Shown here in pieces: positions 9,252 through 17,661 of a DNA stretch of 64,000 nucleotides; within the stretch, counting starts at the first letter, position 1, and every line of letters starts with the position of its first letter. A program made the translations under genes and the position numbers. Source of the DNA: VKMB-3413 sp041027365 (GTDB taxonomy: Bacteria > Pseudomonadota > Alphaproteobacteria > Rhizobiales > Rhizobiaceae); NCBI RefSeq assembly GCF_041027365.1, contig NZ_JBFTEH010000002.1:186001-250000 (forward strand). The letters are read 5' to 3'. Under the pieces are notes generated by a model, which saw nothing but the letters and a program-made list of their open reading frames with translations, had not been told where the DNA came from and searched no databases.

Positions 9252-9449
9252 TCAGACCGCGTGCGGCGCGAGGAATTCGAGGCAGGCGAGCGGCACGCGG
9301 AGCGCGCTGCCACCGGCTTCCACCATGATGGTCATCTCGCCCCAGTAGCGGGCATCGCTCCCGGCGATGCAGCGGCAGAGGCTGCCTGCGGTCAGGCCGG
9401 CATCGATCGCCTCGGGCGTGGTGCGGGTCAGGATGGCTTTCTCGAACAT
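9252..9449 (-). CDS. Small hypothetical protein
   Basis: A 65-residue protein beginning MFEKAILTRT with a very good ribosome-binding site (GGAGGAGAAG) a few bases upstream, which fixes the start. It contains two cysteines (SLCRCIAG, separated by one residue, and a later LACLEF) and ends LAPHAV. No signal peptide or membrane segment is evident. I do not recognise the family. The gene is convergent with the upstream small acidic gene and divergent from the next gene. Confidence 0.65.
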   Translation of the reverse strand: MFEKAILTRTTPEAIDAGLTAGSLCRCIAGSDARYWGEMTIMVEAGGSALRVPLACLEFLAPHAV

Positions 9450-9690
9450 GTCACTTCTCCTCCGTTCGGTTCTTCTTCTGCTTCCTTCTCGCGAAGGTGC
9501 GGACGGAACGAAGGCAGGATGGCACACGAGCCTTTCCAATAGCTTGTGCCGCGCGCCCGACTTTACAGCGTGCCGCTGACGGTTCGGAAACACCTGCCCT
9601 GAGGTCTGTGCTGCCGGTGCGGCAATGCGCCCAGGCAACCCTTCGCCGTCTCGGCGGTTATCCGAGGGTCAGAGACGGGAGGAAAATCGC

Positions 9691-9966
9691 ATGCCGAAGG
9701 AGATGAACTCGACCAGCGCCAGGCAGGGCAGCAAGGGGCGGCCGATCCTCATCGTCCTCGTCGCTGCGCTGGCCCTCGTCATCATCGGCTATCTCCTGAC
9801 CGGCTGGATCGGCGGCGCGACCGAGCCCGGCGATACCGTCAAGCAGTCGCAGACGGTGCCCAACGGCACGTCGGACACGTCTGCGACCGGAACGAACACC
9901 GGCGAAGTGACCCCCTCGACTCCCGCTCCGGCCGAGACCGGCACCAAGGTCAACCCGGCGCAGTAA
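9691..9966 (+). CDS. Small single-pass membrane protein, unknown
   Basis: A 91-residue protein: a basic cytoplasmic N-terminus of about 17 residues, one transmembrane helix (about residues 18-40, PILIVLVAALALVIIGYLL), then a Thr/Ser/Pro-rich, low-complexity periplasmic tail to the end. GGGAGG 8 nt upstream of the ATG is a strong ribosome-binding site. No domain was recognised. Similar anchored, disordered-tail proteins are common in Rhizobiales near stress genes. Confidence 0.75.
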   Translation: MPKEMNSTSARQGSKGRPILIVLVAALALVIIGYLLTGWIGGATEPGDTVKQSQTVPNGTSDTSATGTNTGEVTPSTPAPAETGTKVNPAQ

Positions 9967-10018
9967 GCGCCGCGTCCCTGCGGCCCACCGCGACCAGGCA
10001 GCACGCGGCGGCGTCGCC

Positions 10019-12547
10019 TCAGCGCATCGCCCGCGCGATCATCTCGGCCTCCGCAGCCTCCGCCAGCACCTCGTCGCGCGCCTCGCCGACGACGCTCTCG
10101 CGGCCGATCTCCAGCATGATCGGCACGGCGAGCGGCGAGATCTCGGCGAGATCCTTGTGGACGATGTGGTGCTTGATGCGGGTGAGGAGGTCTGAGACGC
10201 GGGTGACGTCGAGGAGGCCGGTCGCCGCATCCGCCCAGGTCGCTTTGAGGAGAATGTGGTCGGGCTCGTGGCTGCGCAGGACGTCATAGACGAGGTCGGC
10301 AGACACTGTGACCTGCCGGCCGGTCTTCTCCTGGCCGGGATGGCGCTTCTCGATCAGGCCGGAGATGACGGCGCATTGCCGGAACGTGCGCTTCAAGAGC
10401 CATGAATCGGCGAGCCAGGCGTCGAGGTCGTCGCCGAGCATGTCCTCGTCGAACAGCGCGTCGAGCGACAGCCGGCCGTCGGCGATCATCGCGCCCATGT
10501 CGGCCCTGCCCCAGATCGAGATCGCATAGTCCGTCGCGACGAAGCCGAGCGGCAGCGCGCGCGCGCGCTCCAGCCTTCGGGTGAGCAACATGCCGAGCGT
10601 CTGGTGCGCGAGGCGCCCCTCGAAGGGGTAGAGCACCAGGTGGTTCAGCCGCCCGTTCGGGAAGGTCTCGACGAGCAGGTCGTTCGGCCCCGGGATCAGC
10701 GACTTGCGCTTCTGGATCGCCAGCCATTCCGACACCTGGGACGGCAGCGCCGACCAGCGTTCGGGGTCGGCGAGCATGGCGCGCACCTCGCGCGCGAGAT
10801 AGGTGGTCAGCGGAAACTTCGAGCCGCCGTAATAGGGCACCTTCGGCTCGTCGCTCGTCGCCTTGGTGACGAGGCAGCTCGTCTCGAAGATGCCCTCGAA
10901 CCGCAGGATCTCGCCGGCGAAGAGGAAGGTGTCGCCGGGCGTCAGCGTCTCCAGGAACGCCTCCTCAATCTTGCCGAGCGGCCGCCCGCCGCGCGCGATC
11001 GCCGAGCGGGTTCGGCGCCGGATGAGCCGGATATCCAGCATCGGCGCCTCGATGATCGTGCCGGCGTTCATCCGGTACTGCTGGCCGATGCGCGGATGCG
11101 ACAGGCGCCAGGTGCCGTCCTCGGTCAGCTTGATCTTGGCGTAGCGCTCGTAGACGCGCAGCGCATAGCCGCCGGTCGCGACGAAATCGACCACCTTGTC
11201 GAAGGTTTCGCGGTCGAGGTTCGCATAGGGGGCCGCCGAAGTGACTTCGCGGTAGAGGTCGTCGGAGCGGAACGGGCCGGCGACGGCCATGCCGAGCACG
11301 TGCTGGGCGAGGACGTCGAGCGCGCCGTCCCTGAGCGGCGGGGTGTCCTGCGCGCCGAGATAGTTGGCGTCGAGCGCCGCCTGGCACTCCATCACCTCGA
11401 AGCGGTTGGCGGGGACGAGGATCGCCTTCGACGGCTCGTCCATGCGGTGGTTGGCCCGGCCAATCCGCTGGGCGAGGCGCGAAGCGCCCTTCGGCGCCCC
11501 GACATGGACGACGAGGTCGACGTCGCCCCAGTCGATGCCGAGGTCGAGCGTCGAGGTCGCGACGACGGCGCGCAACTGGTTCGCCGCCATCGCCGCCTCG
11601 ACCTTGCGGCGCTGGCCGACGTCGAGCGAGCCGTGATGCAGCGCAATCGGCAGCGTGTCATCGTTGATCCGCCACAGCTCCTGGAACAGCATCTCCGCCT
11701 GGCTGCGGGTGTTCACGAAGAGCAGCGTGGTCCTGTGCGCGCGGATCGCCTCGTAGATCTCCGGCATCGCATAGCGCGCGGTGTGGCCCTGCCAGGGCAC
11801 GCGTTCCTGCGACTGCAGGATGGAGATGTCCGGCTTGGCGCCGCCCGCGACGGTGATGAGGTCCGCTTCCGGGGCGGCCCCCGGCGCCTGCGCCACCAGC
11901 CAGCGGCAGAGCGCGGCCGGCTCCGACACCGTCGCCGACAGCCCTACCGTCTGCAGCTCCGGCCGCAGCTTGCGCAGCCTTGCCAGGCCGAGCGCGAGGA
12001 GATGACCGCGCTTCGACGTCACCAGCGAATGCAGCTCGTCGAAGACGACGTATCTGAGGTCCGAGAAGAAGCTGTCGGCATCCTTCGCCGCGATCAGGAG
12101 CGCCAGCTGTTCCGGCGTGGTCAACAGAATGTCCGGCGGCTTCAGCTTCTGGCGCTGGCGGCGGATCTGCGACGTGTCGCCGGTGCGGGTCTCGAGCGTC
12201 ACCTTCAGCCCGATCCCCTCGACGGGGCGCTCCAGATTGCGGGCGATGTCGGTGGCGAGCGCCTTCAGCGGCGAGACGTAGAGCGTGTGCACGCCCCGCG
12301 GCCGCTCTCCCGGCTTGCGCCGCTTCCTGCGAGAGAGGTCGACCAGCGCCGGCAGGAAGCCCGCCAGCGTCTTCCCCGCCCCCGTCGGCGCGATCAGGAG
12401 CACCGAGGCGCCGGCCTCGGCTCGGGAAAGCAGTTCCAACTGATGCGGCCGCGGCGCCCAGCCGTTCCTCGCGAACCAGGCGAGGAAGGGCTCCGGCAGC
12501 GGGATCGGGGCGCCTGCGGCGGCGAAAAGGTCGGGGCGAACGCTCAC
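10019..12547 (-). CDS. DEXH-box helicase, Lhr / ligase-associated DNA damage response type
   Basis: An 842-residue superfamily 2 helicase. Motif I is APTGAGKT (about residues 53-60), motif II is DELH, motif III is SAT, and motif VI lies in QRIGRANHR; the long C-terminal region is that of Lhr-like enzymes. In many bacteria this subtype is encoded beside an ATP-dependent ligase and an exonuclease (ligase-associated DNA damage response helicase), but those partners are not in this window. The start codon is GTG (12545-12547) without a clear Shine-Dalgarno. The stop faces the end of the small membrane protein gene. The role in DNA repair is inferred from the family. Confidence 0.88.
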   Translation of the reverse strand: MSVRPDLFAAAGAPIPLPEPFLAWFARNGWAPRPHQLELLSRAEAGASVLLIAPTGAGKTLAGFLPALVDLSRRKRRKPGERPRGVHTLYVSPLKALATDIARNLERPVEGIGLKVTLETRTGDTSQIRRQRQKLKPPDILLTTPEQLALLIAAKDADSFFSDLRYVVFDELHSLVTSKRGHLLALGLARLRKLRPELQTVGLSATVSEPAALCRWLVAQAPGAAPEADLITVAGGAKPDISILQSQERVPWQGHTARYAMPEIYEAIRAHRTTLLFVNTRSQAEMLFQELWRINDDTLPIALHHGSLDVGQRRKVEAAMAANQLRAVVATSTLDLGIDWGDVDLVVHVGAPKGASRLAQRIGRANHRMDEPSKAILVPANRFEVMECQAALDANYLGAQDTPPLRDGALDVLAQHVLGMAVAGPFRSDDLYREVTSAAPYANLDRETFDKVVDFVATGGYALRVYERYAKIKLTEDGTWRLSHPRIGQQYRMNAGTIIEAPMLDIRLIRRRTRSAIARGGRPLGKIEEAFLETLTPGDTFLFAGEILRFEGIFETSCLVTKATSDEPKVPYYGGSKFPLTTYLAREVRAMLADPERWSALPSQVSEWLAIQKRKSLIPGPNDLLVETFPNGRLNHLVLYPFEGRLAHQTLGMLLTRRLERARALPLGFVATDYAISIWGRADMGAMIADGRLSLDALFDEDMLGDDLDAWLADSWLLKRTFRQCAVISGLIEKRHPGQEKTGRQVTVSADLVYDVLRSHEPDHILLKATWADAATGLLDVTRVSDLLTRIKHHIVHKDLAEISPLAVPIMLEIGRESVVGEARDEVLAEAAEAEMIARAMR

Positions 12548-12580
12548 GGGGCCAAGATAGGGTCGCGGGCGGCGATTTGC

Positions 12581-13444
12581 CTATGCCGGGATGCGCCGCC
12601 GCTTCGCCATCAGCGCGAAGGCGATGCCGCCGATGACGAGGGCGCCGGCGATGGCGAAGCGCAGGCTGAGGCTCTCGCCGAGGAAGAGGACGGCGCCGAG
12701 CGCCGCGATCACCGGCACCGAAAGCTGGACGATGGCGGCGGAGAGCGCTGTGAGGCCTTCGAGCGCGCGGTACCAGAGGATGTAGCCGAGGCCGGAGGTG
12801 ACGCCGCCGGAGAGGAGCGCGACGATGAGCCCCTCCCCGCTGATGCCGCCGCGGACCAGGGACAGCACGATCAGCGGCAGCGCGACCGGCAGGGTGCGGA
12901 TGAAGTTGCCGGCGGTCACCCGCGTCGGGTCGCCGGCCCCCCGGGCGCGCAGCGAGTAGACGCCCCAGGCGGCGCCCGAGACGATCATGAGCGCCGTGCC
13001 GATCGGGTCCGGCCGCGTCAGGCCCGGCACCAGCCACCAGACGAAGGCGGCGAAGGCGACGAGGAGGCCGACGCCCTCGCGAAGGCTCGGCCGCTCGCCC
13101 CGCACGAGGCCCCAGGCGATCATCGTCGCCTGCACCGCGGCGAAGAGGACCAGCGCCCCGACCGCGGCGCCGACGCGGCCATAGGCGAGCGAGAAGGCGA
13201 TGGCGTAGACGAAGAGCGCGGCGGCGGAGGTCCAGCTGCCGGCGGGCCGGCGGGTGTTGCCGTACCCTTGGTCGCGCCGGGACAGGACGAGGATCAGTCC
13301 CAGCACCGCGGCGCCGGCGGCGAGCCGGACGCCCGTGAAGCCCGCAGCGTCGATCCCGCCGCTCGCCATGGCGAGGCGGGCGAGCAGCGAATTGCCCGCA
13401 AAGGCGACCATCGCGACCGCAGTCAGCCAGAGGGTGGACGACAT
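12581..13444 (-). CDS. EamA/DMT family transporter
   Basis: A 287-residue inner-membrane protein with ten predicted helices arranged as two EamA repeats (the second begins around TALMIVSGAAWGVYSLRARG). It ends with a short basic tail (AKRRRIPA), as usual for the drug/metabolite transporter superfamily. The ATG at 13444 (MSSTLWLTAVAMVAF) starts directly at the first helix and is preferred over 13489, which would add a basic 15-residue extension. Substrate unknown. It precedes the helicase by 33 bp on the same strand, so co-transcription is possible. Confidence 0.87.
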   Translation of the reverse strand: MSSTLWLTAVAMVAFAGNSLLARLAMASGGIDAAGFTGVRLAAGAAVLGLILVLSRRDQGYGNTRRPAGSWTSAAALFVYAIAFSLAYGRVGAAVGALVLFAAVQATMIAWGLVRGERPSLREGVGLLVAFAAFVWWLVPGLTRPDPIGTALMIVSGAAWGVYSLRARGAGDPTRVTAGNFIRTLPVALPLIVLSLVRGGISGEGLIVALLSGGVTSGLGYILWYRALEGLTALSAAIVQLSVPVIAALGAVLFLGESLSLRFAIAGALVIGGIAFALMAKRRRIPA

Positions 13445-13532
13445 CGTGCTGCCTGTCCCGAATCGCAGTGCCCGGGGCAAGTAGAGCATGGCACGCGCGC
13501 GGCGGTCGACGTCCTGCGGTGCGCGGCCAGGC

Positions 13533-14228
13533 TCAGGCTGCGATATAGCGGTCGGTGCGGTGGTTGATCGCGACGAAGCCGTTGAGGACGAGCGCGCCGG
13601 CCAGCGAGTAAAGCACTTTCTGCCAGTCGATGACGGTGAAGGCGAGCGCCAGGATGGTGAGGTCGATGGCGAGTTGCGTCAGGCCGGCCCGCCAGCCGAA
13701 CTTGTCCTGCAGGAAGATCGCGAGGATGCCCGAGCCGCCGAGGCTGGCGCGGTGGCGGAACAGGGCGAGCAGGGCGAAGCCGAGGAGCAGGCCGCCGATC
13801 ACCGCCCCGACCAGCGGGTCGAGATAGCCGATGGTGAAGACCTGCGGCAGCACCGCGCTCATCGCCGAGAGCAGCGCGACGGCGACGAAGGTCTTCAGCG
13901 TGAAGCCCATCCCCATGCGCCGGATCGACAGGGCGTAGAACGGCAGGTTGATGACGAAGAAGGCGACGCCGACATTGATGCCGAACGCATAGGAGACGAT
14001 CAGCGACAGGCCGGCGACGCCGCTGGTGAGCAGGCCGAGATGGGAGAGGATGCCGAGCCCCATGGTCGCGAGCACGGTGCCGGTCAGGATCGCCTGGGCG
14101 TCCTCCCAGGGCGTGTGATGCGTCGCCGTGGCGCTCCAGTCGCCGAGGCGCCGGCGCGCGGCCCGCTCCGCAGGCGCTGCGGTCGCCGCCGCCGCTGCCC
14201 CGCCGCTGATGTCGCTCTCTCCTGCCAT
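13533..14228 (-). CDS. YitT family membrane protein
   Basis: A 231-residue protein with an Ala/Arg-rich cytoplasmic N-terminus of about 45 residues and five or six transmembrane helices. The helices carry the YitT/DUF161 features: GLLTSGVAGLSLIVSY, then a Gly-rich FRHRASLGGSGILAIFLQDKFG. Function unknown, and usually annotated as a putative membrane transporter. The C-terminal DUF2179 domain of Bacillus YitT is absent. It lies 88 bp upstream of the EamA gene on the same strand. Confidence 0.83.
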   Translation of the reverse strand: MAGESDISGGAAAAATAAPAERAARRRLGDWSATATHHTPWEDAQAILTGTVLATMGLGILSHLGLLTSGVAGLSLIVSYAFGINVGVAFFVINLPFYALSIRRMGMGFTLKTFVAVALLSAMSAVLPQVFTIGYLDPLVGAVIGGLLLGFALLALFRHRASLGGSGILAIFLQDKFGWRAGLTQLAIDLTILALAFTVIDWQKVLYSLAGALVLNGFVAINHRTDRYIAA

Positions 14229-14395
14229 CCCGCGTCGACCCTGATGCTGCAGCGCAAAATCAGACGCTACGACGGCCGGCGCCGCGGGTCCAGAGGGTCA
14301 GGCGGATGGCGGAAGGGCTGCCGCAGAACCGGCAGGACTATCGGCGCCCGGCGCAGCCGGTGGCGCGCGCGACGGGCTTCGCGGGATCGGCGGGA

Positions 14396-14668
14396 TCAGT
14401 GGCGCGTCAGCCACTCGCGCGCCGACTTCAGCGCCCGGCTGATTTCGGCCTTGGTCATCTGGCCGGCGATGTCCTGGCGGTGGAAGGCCGCCTCGGGCGC
14501 GCCCTTCCGGTCCGCGAGGTTGAAGTACATGTGCGCGGCGACGAGATCGACACTGCCGTCGCGGCCCGATGCCGCGCGCATGCCGAGTTCGAGGAGGATG
14601 TCGCCGTCGACGAAGAAAGCGCCATTGGTCTCTGCGGTGCGGAAGGTGTCGAAGTCGATGCGAGCCAT
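14396..14668 (-). CDS. Sel1-repeat-like small protein
   Basis: A 90-residue soluble protein. The segment SVDLVAAHMYFNLADRKGAPEA followed by RQDIAGQM and REWL resembles one helix-turn-helix Sel1-like repeat, as found in many short alphaproteobacterial hypothetical proteins (D-x-V-x-AHxxFNLA, then R-x-x-IA-x-x-M). No signal peptide. AGGGAC upstream of the ATG is the likely ribosome-binding site. A role in protein-protein contact is inferred from the repeat type only. Confidence 0.75.
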   Translation of the reverse strand: MARIDFDTFRTAETNGAFFVDGDILLELGMRAASGRDGSVDLVAAHMYFNLADRKGAPEAAFHRQDIAGQMTKAEISRALKSAREWLTRH

Positions 14669-15021
14669 TGTCTTGAGCGTCCCTGTCGCTGTGGATTGGC
14701 TTTCGATGACCCGAGAATGACGCCAGGACTTGAAAAGGCGATTAAACGTCGCGCTTAATTTGAGCTAAATGCCGGCTGTCGCCGATTCCGATCCAGTCGG
14801 CACAAGGCGTTGAGATCCCAATATCGATTCTGGCGGACAGCCGACCGAAGGGTCGGCCGGTCTTTACTTCACGATAACCGCAGCGGAAGGTTCGTCAGCG
14901 CCCTCATCGGCGGTCGGCCCGCATCCTGAGGTCGATTGCGCGGCCGGTTCGGGCCCGCTTAGATGCGCTCACAAGAAGAATGGAACCGCAAAGCCGCCGT
15001 TCGAGGTTCCGGGGAGGACGA
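14669..15021. other. Divergent intergenic region with a short hairpin
   Basis: About 350 bases lie between the Sel1-like gene (minus) and the first DUF2147 gene (plus). They include GCCGACC/GGTCGGC (7-bp stem, GAAG loop) at 14840-14857, followed by a T-rich stretch on the plus strand, and a locally AT-rich patch at 14740-14770 with imperfect TTAA pairs. The latter has spacing unlike a full CtrA box. No gene was found. Confidence 0.45.
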
Positions 15022-15408
15022 ATGAGGATGAGGAGCCTGGCGCTCGGCTGCGCCGTCGCCGCCGGCCTGGCGCTGCATGCCGGTCTGGCCTGTGCCGATC
15101 CGATCGAGGGCGACTGGACGCTGCCGGCCGGCGAGACGGCGCGGGCCGCGCCCTGCGGCGACGCGCTCTGCCTGACCTATGCCAGCGGTCCGCAGCGGGG
15201 AAAGATGCTGGCGCGGGTGAAGCGCACGGCGCGCGGCGACTATGCCGGCATTGTCTTCGACCCGGCGAACGGCGATCGCCGCTACGCCGGCAGGGGCTGG
15301 ATGGCGGAGGGAAGCCTGCTTCTGTCGCGTTGCGTGCTCGGCGGCCTGATCTGCCGGACGCGGCGCCTCGAACGGCCCCGGCCGGACAGTCCCCGCACGA
15401 AGTTCTGA
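15022..15408 (+). CDS. Secreted DUF2147-like protein, divergent copy
   Basis: A 128-residue protein with a Sec signal peptide (cleavage near ACA-DPIEGDW). The mature part shows the DUF2147 plan: an N-terminal GxW segment, APCGDALCLTY, a GDYAGIVFDPANGDRRYAG strand and a cysteine pair near the end (SRCVLGGLICRTRR). It is the most diverged of three tandem paralogues, with a Pro/Arg-rich C-terminus in place of the TWVR ending. GGGGAGGACG just upstream fixes the ATG at 15022. Periplasmic location is inferred; the molecular function of this family is not known to me. Confidence 0.8.
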   Translation: MRMRSLALGCAVAAGLALHAGLACADPIEGDWTLPAGETARAAPCGDALCLTYASGPQRGKMLARVKRTARGDYAGIVFDPANGDRRYAGRGWMAEGSLLLSRCVLGGLICRTRRLERPRPDSPRTKF

Positions 15409-15439
15409 TGTGACGCGGCCGTCGGGCGATCACATTTGC

Positions 15440-15464
15440 GGAACGCTTCCGCAGGAAGACCTTT
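15440..15464 (+). promoter_or_regulatory. Possible EcfG-like promoter overlapping a palindrome
   Basis: GGAAC (15440-15444), 16 nt, then CTTT (15461-15464), a weak match to the sigma-EcfG pattern (CGTT expected). The GGAAC overlaps a 15-base palindrome, GCGGAA-CGC-TTCCGC, which could be a regulator site. It is located about 50 bp upstream of the second DUF2147 gene. Confidence 0.25.
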
Positions 15465-15516
15465 CTCAGAACAACTGCGCAAGCTAAGCGAACACATCGA
15501 GACGACGGACAAGATC

Positions 15517-15873
15517 ATGAAGACGATGAAGAAGACGCTTGTCGCGCTGGCCGCCCTGGGCGCCGCCGGCGCAATGTCCACTCCAGCTTTCTCAGCCGAG
15601 CCGATCGTCGGCAAATGGCGCGCGCCGGGCGGCGGCGTGGTGCGCGTGGCGCCCTGCGGCGGCGCCTATTGCGCGACGGTGATCACCGGCGAGAACAAGG
15701 GCAAGGCCGTCGGCCAGATGACCGGCTCGGGCGGCGAATATGCCGGTACGGTCACCGATCCGCGCGACAACAGGACCTACAGCGGCACGGCCTCGGTAGG
15801 CCCGAGCCAGCTAAAACTGACCGGTTGCGCCCTTAGGGTTTTCTGCAAGACGCAGACCTGGGTGAGGATGTAG
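15517..15873 (+). CDS. Secreted DUF2147 family protein
   Basis: A 118-residue protein with a signal peptide (cleavage near FSA-EPIVGKW). The mature DUF2147 domain covers the rest: GKWRAPGGGVVRVAPCGG, a GKAVGQMTG strand, VTDPRDNRTYSGTA and the closing LKLTGCALRVFCKTQTWVR with a conserved Cys pair. Very similar to the next gene, so the two are recent duplicates. A second in-frame ATG at 15526 is also possible. The periplasmic function is unknown. Confidence 0.88.
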   Translation: MKTMKKTLVALAALGAAGAMSTPAFSAEPIVGKWRAPGGGVVRVAPCGGAYCATVITGENKGKAVGQMTGSGGEYAGTVTDPRDNRTYSGTASVGPSQLKLTGCALRVFCKTQTWVRM

Positions 15874-15885
15874 GATCCCGCCGTC

Positions 15886-15906
15886 TGCCGCGCCGAAGAC
15901 GCGGCA
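15886..15906 (+). terminator. Hairpin between DUF2147 genes
   Basis: TGCCGCG and CGCGGCA form a perfect 7-bp stem with a 7-nt loop 13 bases after the stop of the second DUF2147 gene. There is no T-run, so it could be a factor-dependent terminator or an mRNA-stabilising 3' structure. Confidence 0.35.
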
Positions 15907-16023
15907 GCAACGCCGGCTTGCCGCTGAGATCGCCGAATGTCGGGAGGAGGCCGGCGCTGCGAGAGCAGCGGCTGCGACGTCTGGCGGTGGGGCATCCGAT
16001 CAGCAACTGGGGGAGGAAGACCG

Positions 16024-16368
16024 ATGAGAATCGGAAAGTTCATGATTGCGGGGGCGATGCTGATCGGCATCGCCGGCGCCGCGCAGGCCGCCGAGCCGAT
16101 CGTCGGACACTGGCGCGTCGAGAACGGCGGCATCGTCGAGATCGCCCCCTGCGGCAAGGCGTTCTGCACGACGGTGCGCACCGGACCCTACAAGGGCAAG
16201 CGGATCGGCCGGATGACCGGGACGGGCAACGCCTATTCCGGCGAGATCACCGACCCGAACAACGACAGGACCTATTCCGGCACCGTCGCAGTCAAGGGCA
16301 ACTCGCTGAAGCTGACCGGCTGCGCCCTGCGGATCTTCTGCCGCTCGCAGACCTGGGTCCGCCAGTAG
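16024..16368 (+). CDS. Secreted DUF2147 family protein
   Basis: A 114-residue protein, the third tandem paralogue. The signal peptide ends near QAA-EPIVGHW. The DUF2147 domain follows with EIAPCGKAFCTTVRTG, IGRMTGTGNAYSGEITDPNNDRTYSGT and the end LKLTGCALRIFCRSQTWVRQ. GGGAGGAAGA immediately upstream is a strong ribosome-binding site. Likely periplasmic. Conservation of the four cysteines suggests disulfides. Confidence 0.9.
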   Translation: MRIGKFMIAGAMLIGIAGAAQAAEPIVGHWRVENGGIVEIAPCGKAFCTTVRTGPYKGKRIGRMTGTGNAYSGEITDPNNDRTYSGTVAVKGNSLKLTGCALRIFCRSQTWVRQ

Positions 16369-16506
16369 CCGCAAGACTGCGCCGGCGAAGACGTCGGTCT
16401 CTAACCGCCAGCACCGCCGGCAGCGCCGAAAATCGGTGCCGCAGAGACCCGGCACCCGGCCGAGCGCATGGCCGCGTGCTCTGCCGCGGCCATGCGTGTC
16501 TGTTGG

Positions 16507-17217
16507 TCAGCGCGCGCGCTGGCCGAAGAGGACGCTCTGGGCGTCCTTGTCGGTCGCAAGGTTCATCTTCTCGCGCTCTTCCTGCCCGACGGCGAGGCCC
16601 TTCTCCACCGCCGGACGCGCCAGCAGTTCCTCGAACCAGCGCTTCAGATGCGGGAACTCCTCGATGTCCTGCCCCTGGTTCTTGTAGGGTTTCACCCAGC
16701 CGACGCAGGCCATGTCGGCGATCGAATACTCCGCGCCGCCGAGGTAGCGGTTGTTTTCCAGCCGCTTGTTCATCACGCCGTAGAGCCGGTGCACCTCGTT
16801 GGTGTAGCGGTCGATGCCATAGGCGATCTTCTCCGGCGCGTAGTTGCGGAAGTGGTGCGCCTGGCCGGCCATGGGGCCGAGACCGCCGACCTGCCAGAAC
16901 AGCCACTCCTCCACCGCGACGCGGGCCCGCTCGTCGCTGGGATAGAACTTGCCGAACTTGCGGCCGAGATATTGCAGGATGGCGCCGGACTCGAACACCG
17001 AGATCGGCTCGCCGCCCGGCCCCTCCGGATCGACGATCGCCGGCATCCGGTTGTTCGGCGCGATCTTCAGGAACTCCGGCCTGAACTGCTCACCCTTGCC
17101 GATGTTGACGTAGTGCATCTTGTAGGGAACCCCGAGTTCCTCCAGCATGATCGAGATCTTCCAGCCGTTCGGCGTCGGCCAATAATGAAGTTCGATCGGG
17201 CGATTTTGCGTGGCCAT
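16507..17217 (-). CDS. yfcG: Glutathione S-transferase, YfcG/Ure2-like
   Basis: A 236-residue cytosolic thiol-disulfide enzyme. The thioredoxin-like N-domain (residues 1-85) contains PTPNGWKISIMLEE, GKGEQFRPEFLKIAPNN and the glutathione-binding FESGAI motif. These match E. coli YfcG, a glutathione-dependent disulfide-bond reductase with no catalytic Cys/Ser in the usual place. The all-helical C-domain contains a YSIADMA N-capping motif. The ATG at 17217 has CAGGAG 6 nt upstream; the frame continues to 17274 without support. The symbol is given by similarity, and YghU is a close alternative. Confidence 0.85.
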   Translation of the reverse strand: MATQNRPIELHYWPTPNGWKISIMLEELGVPYKMHYVNIGKGEQFRPEFLKIAPNNRMPAIVDPEGPGGEPISVFESGAILQYLGRKFGKFYPSDERARVAVEEWLFWQVGGLGPMAGQAHHFRNYAPEKIAYGIDRYTNEVHRLYGVMNKRLENNRYLGGAEYSIADMACVGWVKPYKNQGQDIEEFPHLKRWFEELLARPAVEKGLAVGQEEREKMNLATDKDAQSVLFGQRAR

Positions 17218-17424
17218 TGGGGTCTCCTGATGATAGTGGCGATTCGTGGACGGCGGAAAACACCAAACCGCCATGATTCCGCGACGTAGTGCTTGATGCG
17301 CGGCCGTATAGCGGGGGCTTGGGCCGACGCAGCGTTCATCATCGTGAATTGGAGCTGACGCCGATGATCAGCTTCGCTTCAGTCGCCACGTGCAATGACA
17401 GGTCAAACACCGGGGGTTACCGTC

Positions 17425-17616
17425 ATGATGACACGCCTGACCATCGTCACCACGCTGATCGCCCTGTTCGGCGTCGGCATGAGCTATCTGGCGCAGAAGG
17501 CGCCGATGGAATCCGGCAGCACCGTCGCCTCCGCCGGCGGCGGCAATTGCGACTATACCGCCGGCCTTGTCTGCCAGATCGAACGCGGCAAGCGCGGCCC
17601 GACGCTGAATTTTTAA
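17425..17616 (+). CDS. Small secreted or membrane-anchored hypothetical protein
   Basis: A 63-residue protein starting MMTRLTIVTTLIALFGVGMSYLA, a signal peptide or single membrane anchor. A short Gly/Ser stretch and two cysteines follow (GNCDYTAGLVCQIE), possibly one disulfide. GGGGG lies about 8 nt upstream of the ATG pair. No family was recognised. It sits 45 bp before the AMP nucleosidase gene on the same strand. Confidence 0.6.
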   Translation: MMTRLTIVTTLIALFGVGMSYLAQKAPMESGSTVASAGGGNCDYTAGLVCQIERGKRGPTLNF

Positions 17617-17661
17617 CGCGGCTCGTCTTCCCGCTGCCATGGCCCGCGGCTAAACAGAGCC

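Noticed and set aside
9968..10010. CGCCGCGT / ACGCGGCG arms as a bidirectional terminator between the small membrane protein and helicase genes
   Set aside because: An 8-bp stem with a 27-nt loop and no T-run is weak in such GC-rich sequence.
10604..13567. A 987-codon plus-strand frame opposite the helicase and EamA genes
   Set aside because: Shadow of two well-supported minus-strand genes; no domain, signal peptide or ribosome-binding site.
14742..14769. TTAA pairs as a CtrA site before the Sel1-like and DUF2147 genes
   Set aside because: The two exact TTAA copies are 9 nt apart, not 7, and the 7-nt partner reads TAAA; too imperfect to call.
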